NCBI GenBank assembly: GCA_018663815.1
Contig: JABJPQ010000100.1
Span: 1-7,358 of the forward strand
DNA: 7,358 nucleotides
Reading direction: 5' to 3'
Source of the DNA: Halobacteriovoraceae bacterium
Lineage (GTDB): Bacteria; Bdellovibrionota; Bacteriovoracia; Bacteriovoracales; Bacteriovoracaceae
Numbering within the stretch: the stretch's first letter is position 1; every line of letters starts with the position of its first letter. The translations under genes and the position numbers were made by a program. Under the pieces are notes generated by a model. The model made no database searches. It was given only the letters and a program-made list of their open reading frames with translations, and was not told the DNA's origin. Of this stretch, positions 1-6,391 are shown one piece after another.

Positions 1-373
1 TATCTTTAGAGATAAACTTTAAAGCTGCAGAATTAATACAGTACCTTACTCCTGTAGGTGCAGGACCATCAGTAAAAATATGTCCAAGATGAGAGTCTGC
101 ATGTTTACTTCTCACTTCTATGCGCTCCATTCCGGTTGAGCTGTCCTTGAGTTTAACAATATTTTCACGCACTAGAGCTTTATAAAATGATGGCCAGCCA
201 CAATGAGATTTATACTTATGTGTAGAGGAAAACAAAACTTCCCCAGAAATAATATCAACATAAACTCCTGGTTCAAAAAAGTCCCAAAATGGATTTTTGT
301 AAGGTGCTTCTGTTCCATTCTCTTGTGTCACATGTTTTTGAATATCCGTTAGTTTTGATAAGTCTTTTTTCAT
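1..373 (-). CDS. msrB: Stand-alone peptide-methionine (R)-S-oxide reductase MsrB, 3' end cut by window edge
   Basis: Reduces methionine-R-sulfoxide in proteins back to methionine, normally with thioredoxin as reductant. The 124 visible residues cover nearly the whole MsrB fold: [10 protein letters not shown] (15-24), [14 protein letters not shown] (37-50), CGWPSF (58-63), [17 protein letters not shown] (84-100) and the active-site [11 protein letters not shown] (110-120). Cys112 is the expected catalytic cysteine and Cys58 sits where many MsrBs carry the recycling cysteine. The paired CxxC zinc motifs of zinc-type MsrBs are absent, so this is a zinc-less form. There is no signal peptide, so the protein is probably cytoplasmic. 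The ATG (371-373) directly follows the TAA of the upstream MsrA-MsrB gene and is in the same frame, so translation is probably coupled; only a weak GAGAGA precedes it. The C-terminal end lies beyond base 1, but few residues should be missing. Confidence 0.93.
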   Translation of the reverse strand, partial: MKKDLSKLTDIQKHVTQENGTEAPYKNPFWDFFEPGVYVDIISGEVLFSSTHKYKSHCGWPSFYKALVRENIVKLKDSSTGMERIEVRSKHADSHLGHIFTDGPAPTGVRYCINSAALKFISKD

Positions 374-1411
374 TTATAATCTCTCTAAGTATTTTCCATA
401 ACCTAATTTTTTCATTTTTTCTTTAGGTATAAATTTTAAAGCTGCTGAGTTTATACAGTATCTTAGTTTTGTTGGAGCTGGTCCATCATAAAAAACATGT
501 CCAAGATGAGAATTTGCTAAGCGAGACCTAACTTCAATTCTTTCTTGAAAAAGTTTGTCATCCTTTTTTTCGATAATTTGATTAGCATAAATTGGTCTTT
601 GAAAAGATGGCCAACCAGTGCCAGACTTAAACTTATCCTTTGAACTAAAGAGTGCCTCTCCTGAGACAATATCAACATAGATGCCCTCTTTTTTATTATC
701 CCAGTATTGATTAGTAAAAGGTTTTTCAGTTCCTTCTTTTTGAGTAACTTGAAACTCAAGTGCAGTGAGCTTATCTTTAAGTTGATTCAATGATAATCTC
801 TTATAACTCTCTCCCCAAGAAAACCGATCTCCAGTTTGCCAATGTTTATTAATAAAATCATCTCGCCCAGAAGCATTTCTGTAGTACTTATATTTGGCCT
901 TCGTTACAATACTTTTGCGATAATAGTCTTGATGGTATTCTTCCGCTGGGAAAAAATTTGTATACGTGATGATTGGGGTTTCAATAGTACTAAATTTTTT
1001 GCTTTTTAATAAAAACTGTACTGATTGCTTCGCTAGTTTATCTTGCTCTTTATCATGGGTAAAAATAGCTGAAGAATACTGAAATCCTCTATCAACAAAT
1101 TGTCCTCCCTTATCAGTTGGATTAATATTCATCCAAAATATTTCGAGGAGCCTTTCATAAGACGTTAATGAGTGATCATAATGAACTTGAACAGCTTCAC
1201 GATGCTTTGTCTGTCCAATTGAAACCATTTTATAGGTCGGCTTAGATATCTTACCTCCAGCATAGCCAGATATGACATTTTCGACTCCAATTAACTTCTC
1301 AAATGGAGCTTCCATACACCAAAAACATCCACCAGCAAAAGTAGCAATTTGAGTTTTTGACCATGCAGAAACTGAAAAAAGCAGTAAAAATATTAAGAAT
1401 GATTTGTACAT
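374..1411 (-). CDS. msrAB: Exported bifunctional methionine sulfoxide reductase, MsrA-MsrB fusion
   Basis: Repairs both S- and R-diastereomers of methionine sulfoxide, here probably in envelope proteins. Residues 1-18 form a signal peptide (hydrophobic FLIFLLLF, likely cleavage after AWS). The MsrA domain (about 20-180) has catalytic GCFWC (Cys29, Cys32), GYAGG (49-53), GFQYSSAIF (109-117) and AEEYHQDYY (156-164). The MsrB domain (about 205-345) has [24 protein letters not shown] (245-257), SGTGWPSF (263-270), SHLGHVF (301-307) and [11 protein letters not shown] with catalytic Cys319. The protein has only three cysteines. The MsrB half has Thr265 in place of a recycling cysteine and lacks zinc CxxC motifs. 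The length is normal for an MsrA-B fusion. The start is supported by a perfect AAGGAGGT six bases upstream. The preceding nuclease gene ends in a terminator, so this gene probably has its own promoter. It shares strand and frame with the stand-alone MsrB downstream. Confidence 0.96.
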   Translation of the reverse strand: MYKSFLIFLLLFSVSAWSKTQIATFAGGCFWCMEAPFEKLIGVENVISGYAGGKISKPTYKMVSIGQTKHREAVQVHYDHSLTSYERLLEIFWMNINPTDKGGQFVDRGFQYSSAIFTHDKEQDKLAKQSVQFLLKSKKFSTIETPIITYTNFFPAEEYHQDYYRKSIVTKAKYKYYRNASGRDDFINKHWQTGDRFSWGESYKRLSLNQLKDKLTALEFQVTQKEGTEKPFTNQYWDNKKEGIYVDIVSGEALFSSKDKFKSGTGWPSFQRPIYANQIIEKKDDKLFQERIEVRSRLANSHLGHVFYDGPAPTKLRYCINSAALKFIPKEKMKKLGYGKYLERL

Positions 1412-1417
1412 ATATTT

Positions 1418-1425
1418 ACCTCCTT
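1418..1425 (-). promoter_or_regulatory. Strong Shine-Dalgarno of msrAB
   Basis: The minus strand reads AAGGAGGT, a full anti-16S complement, followed by a 6-nt spacer to the ATG. It fixes the msrAB start and is the strongest ribosome binding site in the window. Confidence 0.9.
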
Positions 1426-1473
1426 AGGTATTAGTGCAAAAGAAGATAAATATATTACAAGCGAAGCCAATCA

Positions 1474-1501
1474 ATTATAAAAAAACTGTTACTGAGCACA
1501 A
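1474..1501 (-). promoter_or_regulatory. Possible sigma-70 promoter of msrAB
   Basis: The minus strand has a consensus -10 TATAAT (1474-1479), 16 nt from a weak -35-like TTGTGC (1496-1501). Transcription would start near 1467 and give a leader of about 55 nt. The -35 overlaps the U-tract of the preceding terminator. AT-rich DNA gives chance TATAAT matches and the -35 is poor, so this is tentative. The terminator just upstream does argue for some promoter in 1412-1500. Confidence 0.35.
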
Positions 1502-1526
1502 AAAGAAAAGGGGCATAAAGCCCCTT
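1500..1526 (-). terminator. Intrinsic terminator after the endonuclease gene
   Basis: A perfect 7-bp stem AAGGGGC/GCCCCTT (1520-1526 with 1508-1514) encloses a 5-nt loop. On the minus strand it is followed by a T-rich run (TTCTTTTT). It begins 6 nt after the nuclease stop codon. G+C-rich pairing in very AT-rich surroundings makes it stand out, and it separates the nuclease transcript from msrAB. Confidence 0.88.
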
Positions 1527-1532
1527 AGTATT

Positions 1533-2279
1533 TTAGAAATCATTAATTAGAGCAACTAAGTCAGGATCATCCACGAATGGATTTCTATTACCTTGAATTT
1601 TTTCAATCTTATTATTACGTTCAACTTCTTCAGCATCTACTGGATCAATAATATTCCATTGCTTAAGAAAGAATTCTTCATGCTCTGAAATTCTCATATT
1701 ATATCTTACTGCAAAGTAAAATAGTGCTCTAGCGACGTTACCTTTATGATTTTCAGGTGGCTCAAATCCTTGATCTCCTCTGGAAGCAATATAGCCTCTT
1801 TTAGATTGTGGACAGTGACTTAAGCCCGGAGTATCAGAGCTAAACTGGGTAAAAACATGGTTTCCTCGAGTTGAATTTGCTTTTGAATCTGAAGGGTATA
1901 AATGATGCAGATCTGCTTCTTTAATTTTGTAATTTGGACCCTTACCACCTCTTCTTTTAGATTGACCAAAACGACTTCTTGGCCAAGTATGTTCAACATT
2001 AATTACTTGATGATTGGGCATTTTAGAAGGGCCAACACCATTTCTGAGACTGACATCACAGTAAACTTCTTTGACGAAATATCCTCTTCTATCAGAATCT
2101 AAGTGAACTTCTTGCATGATATGATGTCTTGATTTTCGGTAGCTCGTCAGTGGACGGTGGCTATCAAGTGTCATCTTCTTTATTTCATCTCGATAATCAT
2201 TATAGGCAAATGGAACCTCGGCACTTGCGTTAAAGGTTAAAATCGAACTCAATCCAACTAGTAAAACAAATTTAAACAT
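1533..2279 (-). CDS. Secreted or periplasmic endonuclease I-family nuclease
   Basis: A non-specific nuclease of the EndA/Vvn (endonuclease I) family, expected to cut DNA and possibly RNA outside the cytoplasm. Residues 1-20 are a signal peptide ending ASA|E. The beta-beta-alpha-metal active site is visible: NVEHTWPRSRFG (94-105), with His97 as probable general base and Glu96 as metal ligand, then EADLHHLYPSDSKANSTRGN (121-140), where Asn135 aligns with the metal-binding Asn of Vvn. The family motif GNVARALFYFAVRYN (180-194) follows. Two cysteines, 74 and 156, could form a disulfide. At 248 aa it is a normal length for the family. A GGGAG ribosome site lies about 8 nt upstream of the ATG. The gene is transcribed alone: divergent from the MipA-like gene and closed by an intrinsic terminator. 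Roles in nutrient scavenging or removal of foreign DNA are both plausible; the sequence does not decide. Confidence 0.92.
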   Translation of the reverse strand: MFKFVLLVGLSSILTFNASAEVPFAYNDYRDEIKKMTLDSHRPLTSYRKSRHHIMQEVHLDSDRRGYFVKEVYCDVSLRNGVGPSKMPNHQVINVEHTWPRSRFGQSKRRGGKGPNYKIKEADLHHLYPSDSKANSTRGNHVFTQFSSDTPGLSHCPQSKRGYIASRGDQGFEPPENHKGNVARALFYFAVRYNMRISEHEEFFLKQWNIIDPVDAEEVERNNKIEKIQGNRNPFVDDPDLVALINDF

Positions 2280-2405
2280 TAAGAACTCTCCCTTTCAGTA
2301 ATGTTATTTCTAAGTCCACTTTGCAAACAAAAAGTTTAAAGAAATATTTATATAAAACTTTAGAAAAACTTATATTAAATAGCAATTTTTTATTTCATAT
2401 TTATT

Positions 2406-2424
2406 AAGTTAAAATTTCTAACTT
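2406..2424. promoter_or_regulatory. Operator-like 19-bp imperfect palindrome in the divergent intergenic region
   Basis: AAGTTA and TAACTT arms flank a 7-nt centre; eight of nine base pairs match around the central base. The right arm abuts and partly overlaps the putative -35 of the plus-strand promoter, as a repressor site would. In DNA this AT-rich such a palindrome can arise by chance, so the call is weak. Confidence 0.25.
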
Positions 2425-2450
2425 GCATCAATTGTTGTTACCTATACAAT
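2423..2450 (+). promoter_or_regulatory. Probable promoter of the MipA/OmpV-family gene
   Basis: -35-like TTGCAT (2423-2428), 16-nt spacer, -10 TACAAT (2445-2450; five of six consensus bases). The expected transcription start is near 2457, only about 3 nt before the ATG at 2460, which would make the transcript practically leaderless. Confidence 0.45.
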
Positions 2451-2459
2451 AATAACATC

Positions 2460-3254
2460 ATGATGAAATACTTTTTAATAATTGCCATTTTTTGCCTTAA
2501 CGCAGAAGCTAAGAAACCACTCTACGAGCTCGGATTTGCAGTCGGTGGTGGGATTGTACCAGATTATCCTGCATCAAATCAATCGCGCACTCGGTATATT
2601 ATTGTCCCAACTGGTACTTACAGAGGTCCAATTGTTCGAAGCGACAAAAAAGGAACGAGAGCTAGATTCATACATGGCCACAGATATGATATTGACCTCA
2701 GCATCGGTGCCTCCTTACCTGCTAACTCAAAGAACAACGATGCAAGAGAAGGCATGAACAATCTTGACTGGCTAGGAGAAATAGGACCACGATTAAACTT
2801 CGACATCTATGACAAAAATGGTTCAGAGGTTGAACTCGAATTACCTTTGCGTTTTGTTGCTTCAACTGACTTTGAATTTACTAAACATCGCGGTATGAGA
2901 TTTAACCCACAAATTGATCTATCACATAGATTAAATTCAAAGTTTAAAATTTATGCCGGCTTAAAAATGGATTGGGCCACAGAAGGTGTAACAGATTATT
3001 TCTATCAAGTTGATGGAAGTGATATCTCTGCCCATCGCACGGGTTTTAATGCCAAGCCGGGCTATATCGGAAAATACATCTCAACCAGCGTAAGCTACTA
3101 TGCCAATCACTTATTTATGATCCTTGGGATTAAATATAGTAATTTTGAAGGAGCAGCAAACGAAAACAGTCCATTGTATAAATCAAAAGAAAATACAACT
3201 CTCTTTCTAGGAATGAATTATTATTTTTATCAATCTAAAAAATTAGAAAAATAA
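2460..3254 (+). CDS. MipA/OmpV-family outer-membrane protein
   Basis: A predicted outer-membrane beta-barrel of the MipA (MltA-interacting)/OmpV family. E. coli MipA is a scaffold for murein enzymes; OmpV-like members are porin-like or adhesive, and the exact role here is unknown. Residues 1-17 form a signal peptide (MMKYFLIIAIF..., cleavage AEA|K). No lipobox surrounds Cys12. Family motifs are GGGIVPDYPAS (29-39), the DLSIGASLPANS strand (79-90), NDAREGM (93-99) and LDWLGEIGPRL (102-112). Alternating polar and hydrophobic strands follow, up to an aromatic-rich end (LGMNYYFY). At 264 aa it fits the family. The start must be the ATG at 2460 or the adjacent one at 2463, because the signal peptide begins there. 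No Shine-Dalgarno precedes it. The gene is divergent from the nuclease and convergent with the uracil operon, with only 5 nt between the stop codons. Confidence 0.85.
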   Translation: MMKYFLIIAIFCLNAEAKKPLYELGFAVGGGIVPDYPASNQSRTRYIIVPTGTYRGPIVRSDKKGTRARFIHGHRYDIDLSIGASLPANSKNNDAREGMNNLDWLGEIGPRLNFDIYDKNGSEVELELPLRFVASTDFEFTKHRGMRFNPQIDLSHRLNSKFKIYAGLKMDWATEGVTDYFYQVDGSDISAHRTGFNAKPGYIGKYISTSVSYYANHLFMILGIKYSNFEGAANENSPLYKSKENTTLFLGMNYYFYQSKKLEK

Positions 3255-3259
3255 TTTCT

Positions 3260-3889
3260 TTATTTTGTACCAAATAGTCGATCCCCAGCATCGCCAAGAC
3301 CTGGCATTAAATAGCCTTTTTTATCAAGTTGTTCACTCGAGCTTAAAGTGTAAATATCAACATCAGGATGAAACTCATGTAATCTTGCAATCCCATGTTG
3401 ATTAGATAAAATTGTTAAAAATTTAATTTTTCCAACCTTATATTGTTTAAGCCTATCAATAGAAGCTAACGCCGTGTCACCAGTCGCAAGCATGGGATCA
3501 ATTAATAAAATATCTCGTCCCTCAACATTTTCTGGTAGTTTGAAATAATACTCAACTGTATTATCTATAAACTTGTCACGGTAAATACCAATATGACCTA
3601 CCGGACAAAAAGGAAGTAAAGTTAACATTGAATCAAGCATTCCATTTCCAGCTCTTAAAATAGAAACAATCACTGGAGGTGACTTAATTTGATCAACTTT
3701 AGTTTTAGTCATCGGAGTTTCAATATTTTTTGATATCAAAACTAAATCTTTCGTAGCTTCAACTCCTAAAAACATTGTTAACTCAGTTACAATCCGTCGG
3801 AACTCATCGCTATTAGTATTCTTATCTCTAAGAAAGCCAAGCTTATGTGCAACAAGGGGATGTGAAATTTCAATTAATTTTTTGCTCAT
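3260..3889 (-). CDS. upp: Uracil phosphoribosyltransferase (Upp; URC6 role in the uracil-catabolism operon)
   Basis: Converts uracil plus PRPP to UMP and pyrophosphate in the cytoplasm. The 209-aa product matches E. coli Upp (208 aa) end to end: ISHPLVAHKLGFLRD (8-22), VSILRAGNGMLD (75-86), the PRPP loop LLIDPMLATGDTA (128-140) and the uracil-binding C-terminus GYLMPGLGDAGDRLFGTK (192-209). The ATG at 3887-3889 is preferred over the upstream ATG at 3949. It has an AAGGT site 7 nt upstream, gives the family's usual N-terminus, and leaves 13 nt after the URC4 stop; the longer version would add 20 atypical residues encoded inside URC4. As last gene behind URC1 and URC4 homologues it probably supplies the UMP that the URC pathway degrades, although an ordinary salvage role cannot be excluded. 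Asp138 replaces the Gly found in E. coli ATGGS, a conservative loop variant. Confidence 0.96.
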   Translation of the reverse strand: MSKKLIEISHPLVAHKLGFLRDKNTNSDEFRRIVTELTMFLGVEATKDLVLISKNIETPMTKTKVDQIKSPPVIVSILRAGNGMLDSMLTLLPFCPVGHIGIYRDKFIDNTVEYYFKLPENVEGRDILLIDPMLATGDTALASIDRLKQYKVGKIKFLTILSNQHGIARLHEFHPDVDIYTLSSSEQLDKKGYLMPGLGDAGDRLFGTK

Positions 3890-3896
3890 TCTATTT

Positions 3897-3901
3897 ACCT
3901 T
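3897..3901 (-). promoter_or_regulatory. Ribosome binding site that decides the upp start
   Basis: The minus strand reads AAGGT, 7 nt before the ATG at 3889 and between the URC4 stop and upp. It supports the 209-aa Upp over a longer reading that begins inside URC4. Confidence 0.7.
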
Positions 3902-3902
3902 T

Positions 3903-5111
3903 TTAAAAAACAGTTCCGTCTGAATCAAGAGTGATAGGTGTGGTGCCATCTCGTTTTTCTAAAGCAATTTTCCTTCCGGCCCACCAAGTACCACCTTCTA
4001 AAACCTTGGCCAAAGGAAAATCGGCAGGCGATTTTTCTAATTTATCTTGAATTAATTTTCCTACCTGATCAAGTAATTGAACAGTTAGAGCGCGCCACTC
4101 AATAATAAGCTCACTGCCAGGTTTATGCGCTTGTTGAAAATTATTATCATCACGTAAGGAAATAACTCCAAAATCTAAAAATAATCCCCCATTACGATAC
4201 TCTGCTAAACCCGTAAGTTTTTCAGCACCATCAATTATAAATCCAGCTTTGATCATTGGAACAACTAACGAGTAGGTTAACCATTGGCTCAATTTATGAA
4301 AGCAAATAACAGATTCTGCATTTACCTCATGGCCCAAAGGTTTATAATGCCACACATCTCCAAGATTTATATCGTTTACCATTATTCGTCCAGGCCAAAT
4401 TGGTCCTAAGCCTTTAAGAACAGCATCTAATATATCTTGAACTTCAAAATTATTCCCTAAGTTTTCACACAAATAATCAATGATATTACCAGGTCTTCCG
4501 CCAGGAAAGATCTCGGGGTTAGCTTCAATCGTTTTTCCTAGTTTTTGAATCAGCTCAACTCGACCATCCGCCCCTACTAAAGGGTTTGTATCTGAAACTT
4601 GAAAACCAGCAGTTAATTTATCAATTGAAAATTTTTGTAATCCTTTTGCATCGGCCATCAGTTTTCCATCTTCAGAAAACATGCCATTTTTAAACATATG
4701 ATAACTTGCAACGGCCAAACCTTCAGAGCGATTAAAGGAATGATTCTCTTCTTGGTATTGCCAATCTTTACCGGCCCCTGCATCTAATAAAACAGAAATA
4801 ATAACGAGATCAAGTTTAATTCTTGCAATTTCTGTAGGATCTTGAGTTACGATTAATTCATCTAATAATTTTTCACGATCAACCTTACCAACTTTAAAAT
4901 GCCCCCAACGTGAATGAAAAGGAATATCAAGGGTGGGATAATTATTTTTAATCACATCCATAACATAATCAGAGCAGGCTTCTAATTTATCTAAGTGCAG
5001 ATTGAAATGAGTTTTTCCAGCGAGGGCCCGTTGAAAAATTTTATCTGTTGTCTCTCTAATCGCAATTGGGGTTAACAGATATTCAATAACCCTGTCATTT
5101 ATACTATTCAT
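3903..5111 (-). CDS. urc4: URC4/Urg3-family (DUF1688) uracil-catabolism protein
   Basis: A 402-aa member of the DUF1688 family, which includes fungal URC4 (Urg3), needed genetically for the URC route of uracil degradation. Its reaction is not settled to my knowledge. The family's conserved blocks appear in order: IPFHSRWGHF (63-72), SVLLDAGAGKDWQYQEE (106-122), RSEGLAVAS (128-136), FQVSDTNPLVGADGR (170-184), RPGNIIDYL (206-214), IWPGRI (238-243), FHKLSQWLTYSL (271-282), LTGLAEYRNGGLFLDFGV (299-316) and EGGTWWAGRKIA (372-383). Length is normal, with no signal peptide or membrane segment, so it is cytoplasmic. Its ATG lies within the end of the URC1 gene (8-nt overlap), and an AAGGAAGAGAG stretch just upstream serves as ribosome site, so the two are translationally coupled. 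Upp follows 13 nt downstream. This is one of the two most diagnostic genes of the pathway in the window. Confidence 0.92.
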   Translation of the reverse strand: MNSINDRVIEYLLTPIAIRETTDKIFQRALAGKTHFNLHLDKLEACSDYVMDVIKNNYPTLDIPFHSRWGHFKVGKVDREKLLDELIVTQDPTEIARIKLDLVIISVLLDAGAGKDWQYQEENHSFNRSEGLAVASYHMFKNGMFSEDGKLMADAKGLQKFSIDKLTAGFQVSDTNPLVGADGRVELIQKLGKTIEANPEIFPGGRPGNIIDYLCENLGNNFEVQDILDAVLKGLGPIWPGRIMVNDINLGDVWHYKPLGHEVNAESVICFHKLSQWLTYSLVVPMIKAGFIIDGAEKLTGLAEYRNGGLFLDFGVISLRDDNNFQQAHKPGSELIIEWRALTVQLLDQVGKLIQDKLEKSPADFPLAKVLEGGTWWAGRKIALEKRDGTTPITLDSDGTVF

Positions 5112-6372
5112 CTAGCTCTCTTCCTTGAACTTTTTGTAGTCCTGCTTCATCTTTTATTTCTTCATCAGTAAAATATCCAGCTGCCTTTTTTGCTTCTATT
5201 TCGACTTGAGCATCTTCTGGAATTAACTCCGCTGGAATCGAGAGACGATTAACAACTTCAATCCCCGAGCCAACGATAGCATCATATTTCATATTACTCA
5301 TTGAATGCAGATTATGAATTTTTTGCACTCCTAAGTAATGAAGCACATCAGGCATAAATTCTTGAAAGCGCGCATCTTGAACTCCAGCAACACATTCTGT
5401 TCGATAAAAATAATTTTTTGCCGAATCTCCACCTTCTTGTCTTTTTCTCGCATTATAAACTAAAAACTTGGTTACTTCCCCAAGAGCTCTTCCCTCTTTT
5501 CGATAATAAACAATTAGACCAACCCCACCTTTTTGAGCTGTTCTGGCCGCATCCTCTATACCCCATGTAAGGTATGGCCTGCAAGTACAAATATCAGATC
5601 CAAAAACATCCGAGCCATTACACTCATCATGCACTCGACAGGTAAGTTCAACATCCGGATTTTGTAAATCATCCGGGTCACCAAAAATATATGCAGTTGA
5701 GCTTCCAATAGGTGGAAGTAAAATTTTTAAATCAGGTCGTGTTACTAATTCGGGAAACATTCCTCCCGTTTCTTGGAATAATACTTTTCGAAGCTCACCT
5801 TCTTCTAAATTAAAGCGTTTTGCTATTTCAGGTAAATTCCATACGGGTTCTAAAGCAACTTTGGTACACTTAATGGAGCCATCTTCTTTAACAACTTTAC
5901 CATCAACTTTAAGACGGCCATTTTTAACTGCCTCTTGTACTTCAGGAATATGTAAATGTGCCTGAGTAACTGCAATAGATGGTTTAATATTAAAACCCTC
6001 ATCTAAATATTTTTTAAAATGCAAATTAATATCGGCACCAAAAGGATCAAGTGTAACTATCTTTTGCGGATCAAACCATGATGGATTTGGTTTAACCCGG
6101 TAGGTTCCTTCGGTATTAGCAAGTTCAGGCCGATGAGATTTTGGGAAATGCCCCGAGGCAATTGAGAGAGCACGATACACAGTATATGAACCAGAGTGAG
6201 TTCCAATGGCATTGCGATGATCTTTGTCTGAAATAGTCGCAATGATAGGACCTCGTACTTCAGGATCCTTTTCTCCCCATTTTACTTTAGGAACATCTTT
6301 ATAAATTTGATTTGCATGGGATGTTAAAACCACATGGGATACTCTTTTAAATGTTTTATCTTTTAGATTCAT
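5104..6372 (-). CDS. urc1: URC1-type GTP cyclohydrolase II homologue (uracil catabolism)
   Basis: A 422-aa protein: an N-terminal domain of about 220 residues (GTP cyclohydrolase N-terminal type, including RNAIGTHSGSYTVYRALS at 53-70) fused to a GTP cyclohydrolase II-like domain (about 221-400). In the second domain RVHDEC (246-251) and the downstream CTC give zinc ligands Cys251, Cys262 and Cys264. Tyr306 and the Asp333-x-Arg335 pair align with catalytic Tyr105 and Asp126/Arg128 of E. coli RibA. The RibA block TNNPKK is replaced by SMSNMK, and EGRNIGL by EGRALGE. Riboflavin RibA proteins are about 195 aa and usually sit with other rib genes; none is seen here. The length, these changes and the URC4 and Upp neighbours point to URC1, proposed to act on a uracil nucleotide rather than GTP. 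The product is cytoplasmic. Its ribosome site is weak (GCGAGA), and it lies 19 nt after the dehydrogenase stop. Confidence 0.9.
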   Translation of the reverse strand: MNLKDKTFKRVSHVVLTSHANQIYKDVPKVKWGEKDPEVRGPIIATISDKDHRNAIGTHSGSYTVYRALSIASGHFPKSHRPELANTEGTYRVKPNPSWFDPQKIVTLDPFGADINLHFKKYLDEGFNIKPSIAVTQAHLHIPEVQEAVKNGRLKVDGKVVKEDGSIKCTKVALEPVWNLPEIAKRFNLEEGELRKVLFQETGGMFPELVTRPDLKILLPPIGSSTAYIFGDPDDLQNPDVELTCRVHDECNGSDVFGSDICTCRPYLTWGIEDAARTAQKGGVGLIVYYRKEGRALGEVTKFLVYNARKRQEGGDSAKNYFYRTECVAGVQDARFQEFMPDVLHYLGVQKIHNLHSMSNMKYDAIVGSGIEVVNRLSIPAELIPEDAQVEIEAKKAAGYFTDEEIKDEAGLQKVQGRELDE

Positions 6373-6391
6373 TTTATCTCGCTTTAATAGT

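Noticed and set aside
2331..2361. Inverted repeat AAAGTTT...AAACTTT in the intergenic region
   Set aside because: Seven-base A/T-rich arms with a 17-nt spacer are expected by chance in this DNA and coincide with no clear promoter element.
2482..2757. Alternative plus-strand frame of 91 codons inside the MipA-like gene
   Set aside because: It has no family resemblance or ribosome site and lies wholly within a well-supported gene. Similar shadow frames at 517-759, 1902-2102, 2618-2806, 6057-6242, 6405-6662 and 6463-6669 were rejected for the same reason.
3234..3247. Bidirectional terminator between the convergent genes
   Set aside because: The stem is 5 bp of mostly A/T pairs without an adjoining U-run; too weak to call.
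3890..3949. Longer upp start at 3949 giving a 229-aa protein
   Set aside because: The extra 20 residues overlap the end of URC4 and do not resemble any Upp N-terminus. The internal ATG at 3889 has a good ribosome site and gives the standard length.
5104..6372. Ordinary riboflavin-pathway GTP cyclohydrolase II (ribA)
   Set aside because: It is about twice RibA length, with altered substrate-binding blocks, no rib neighbours, and coupling to URC4 and upp.
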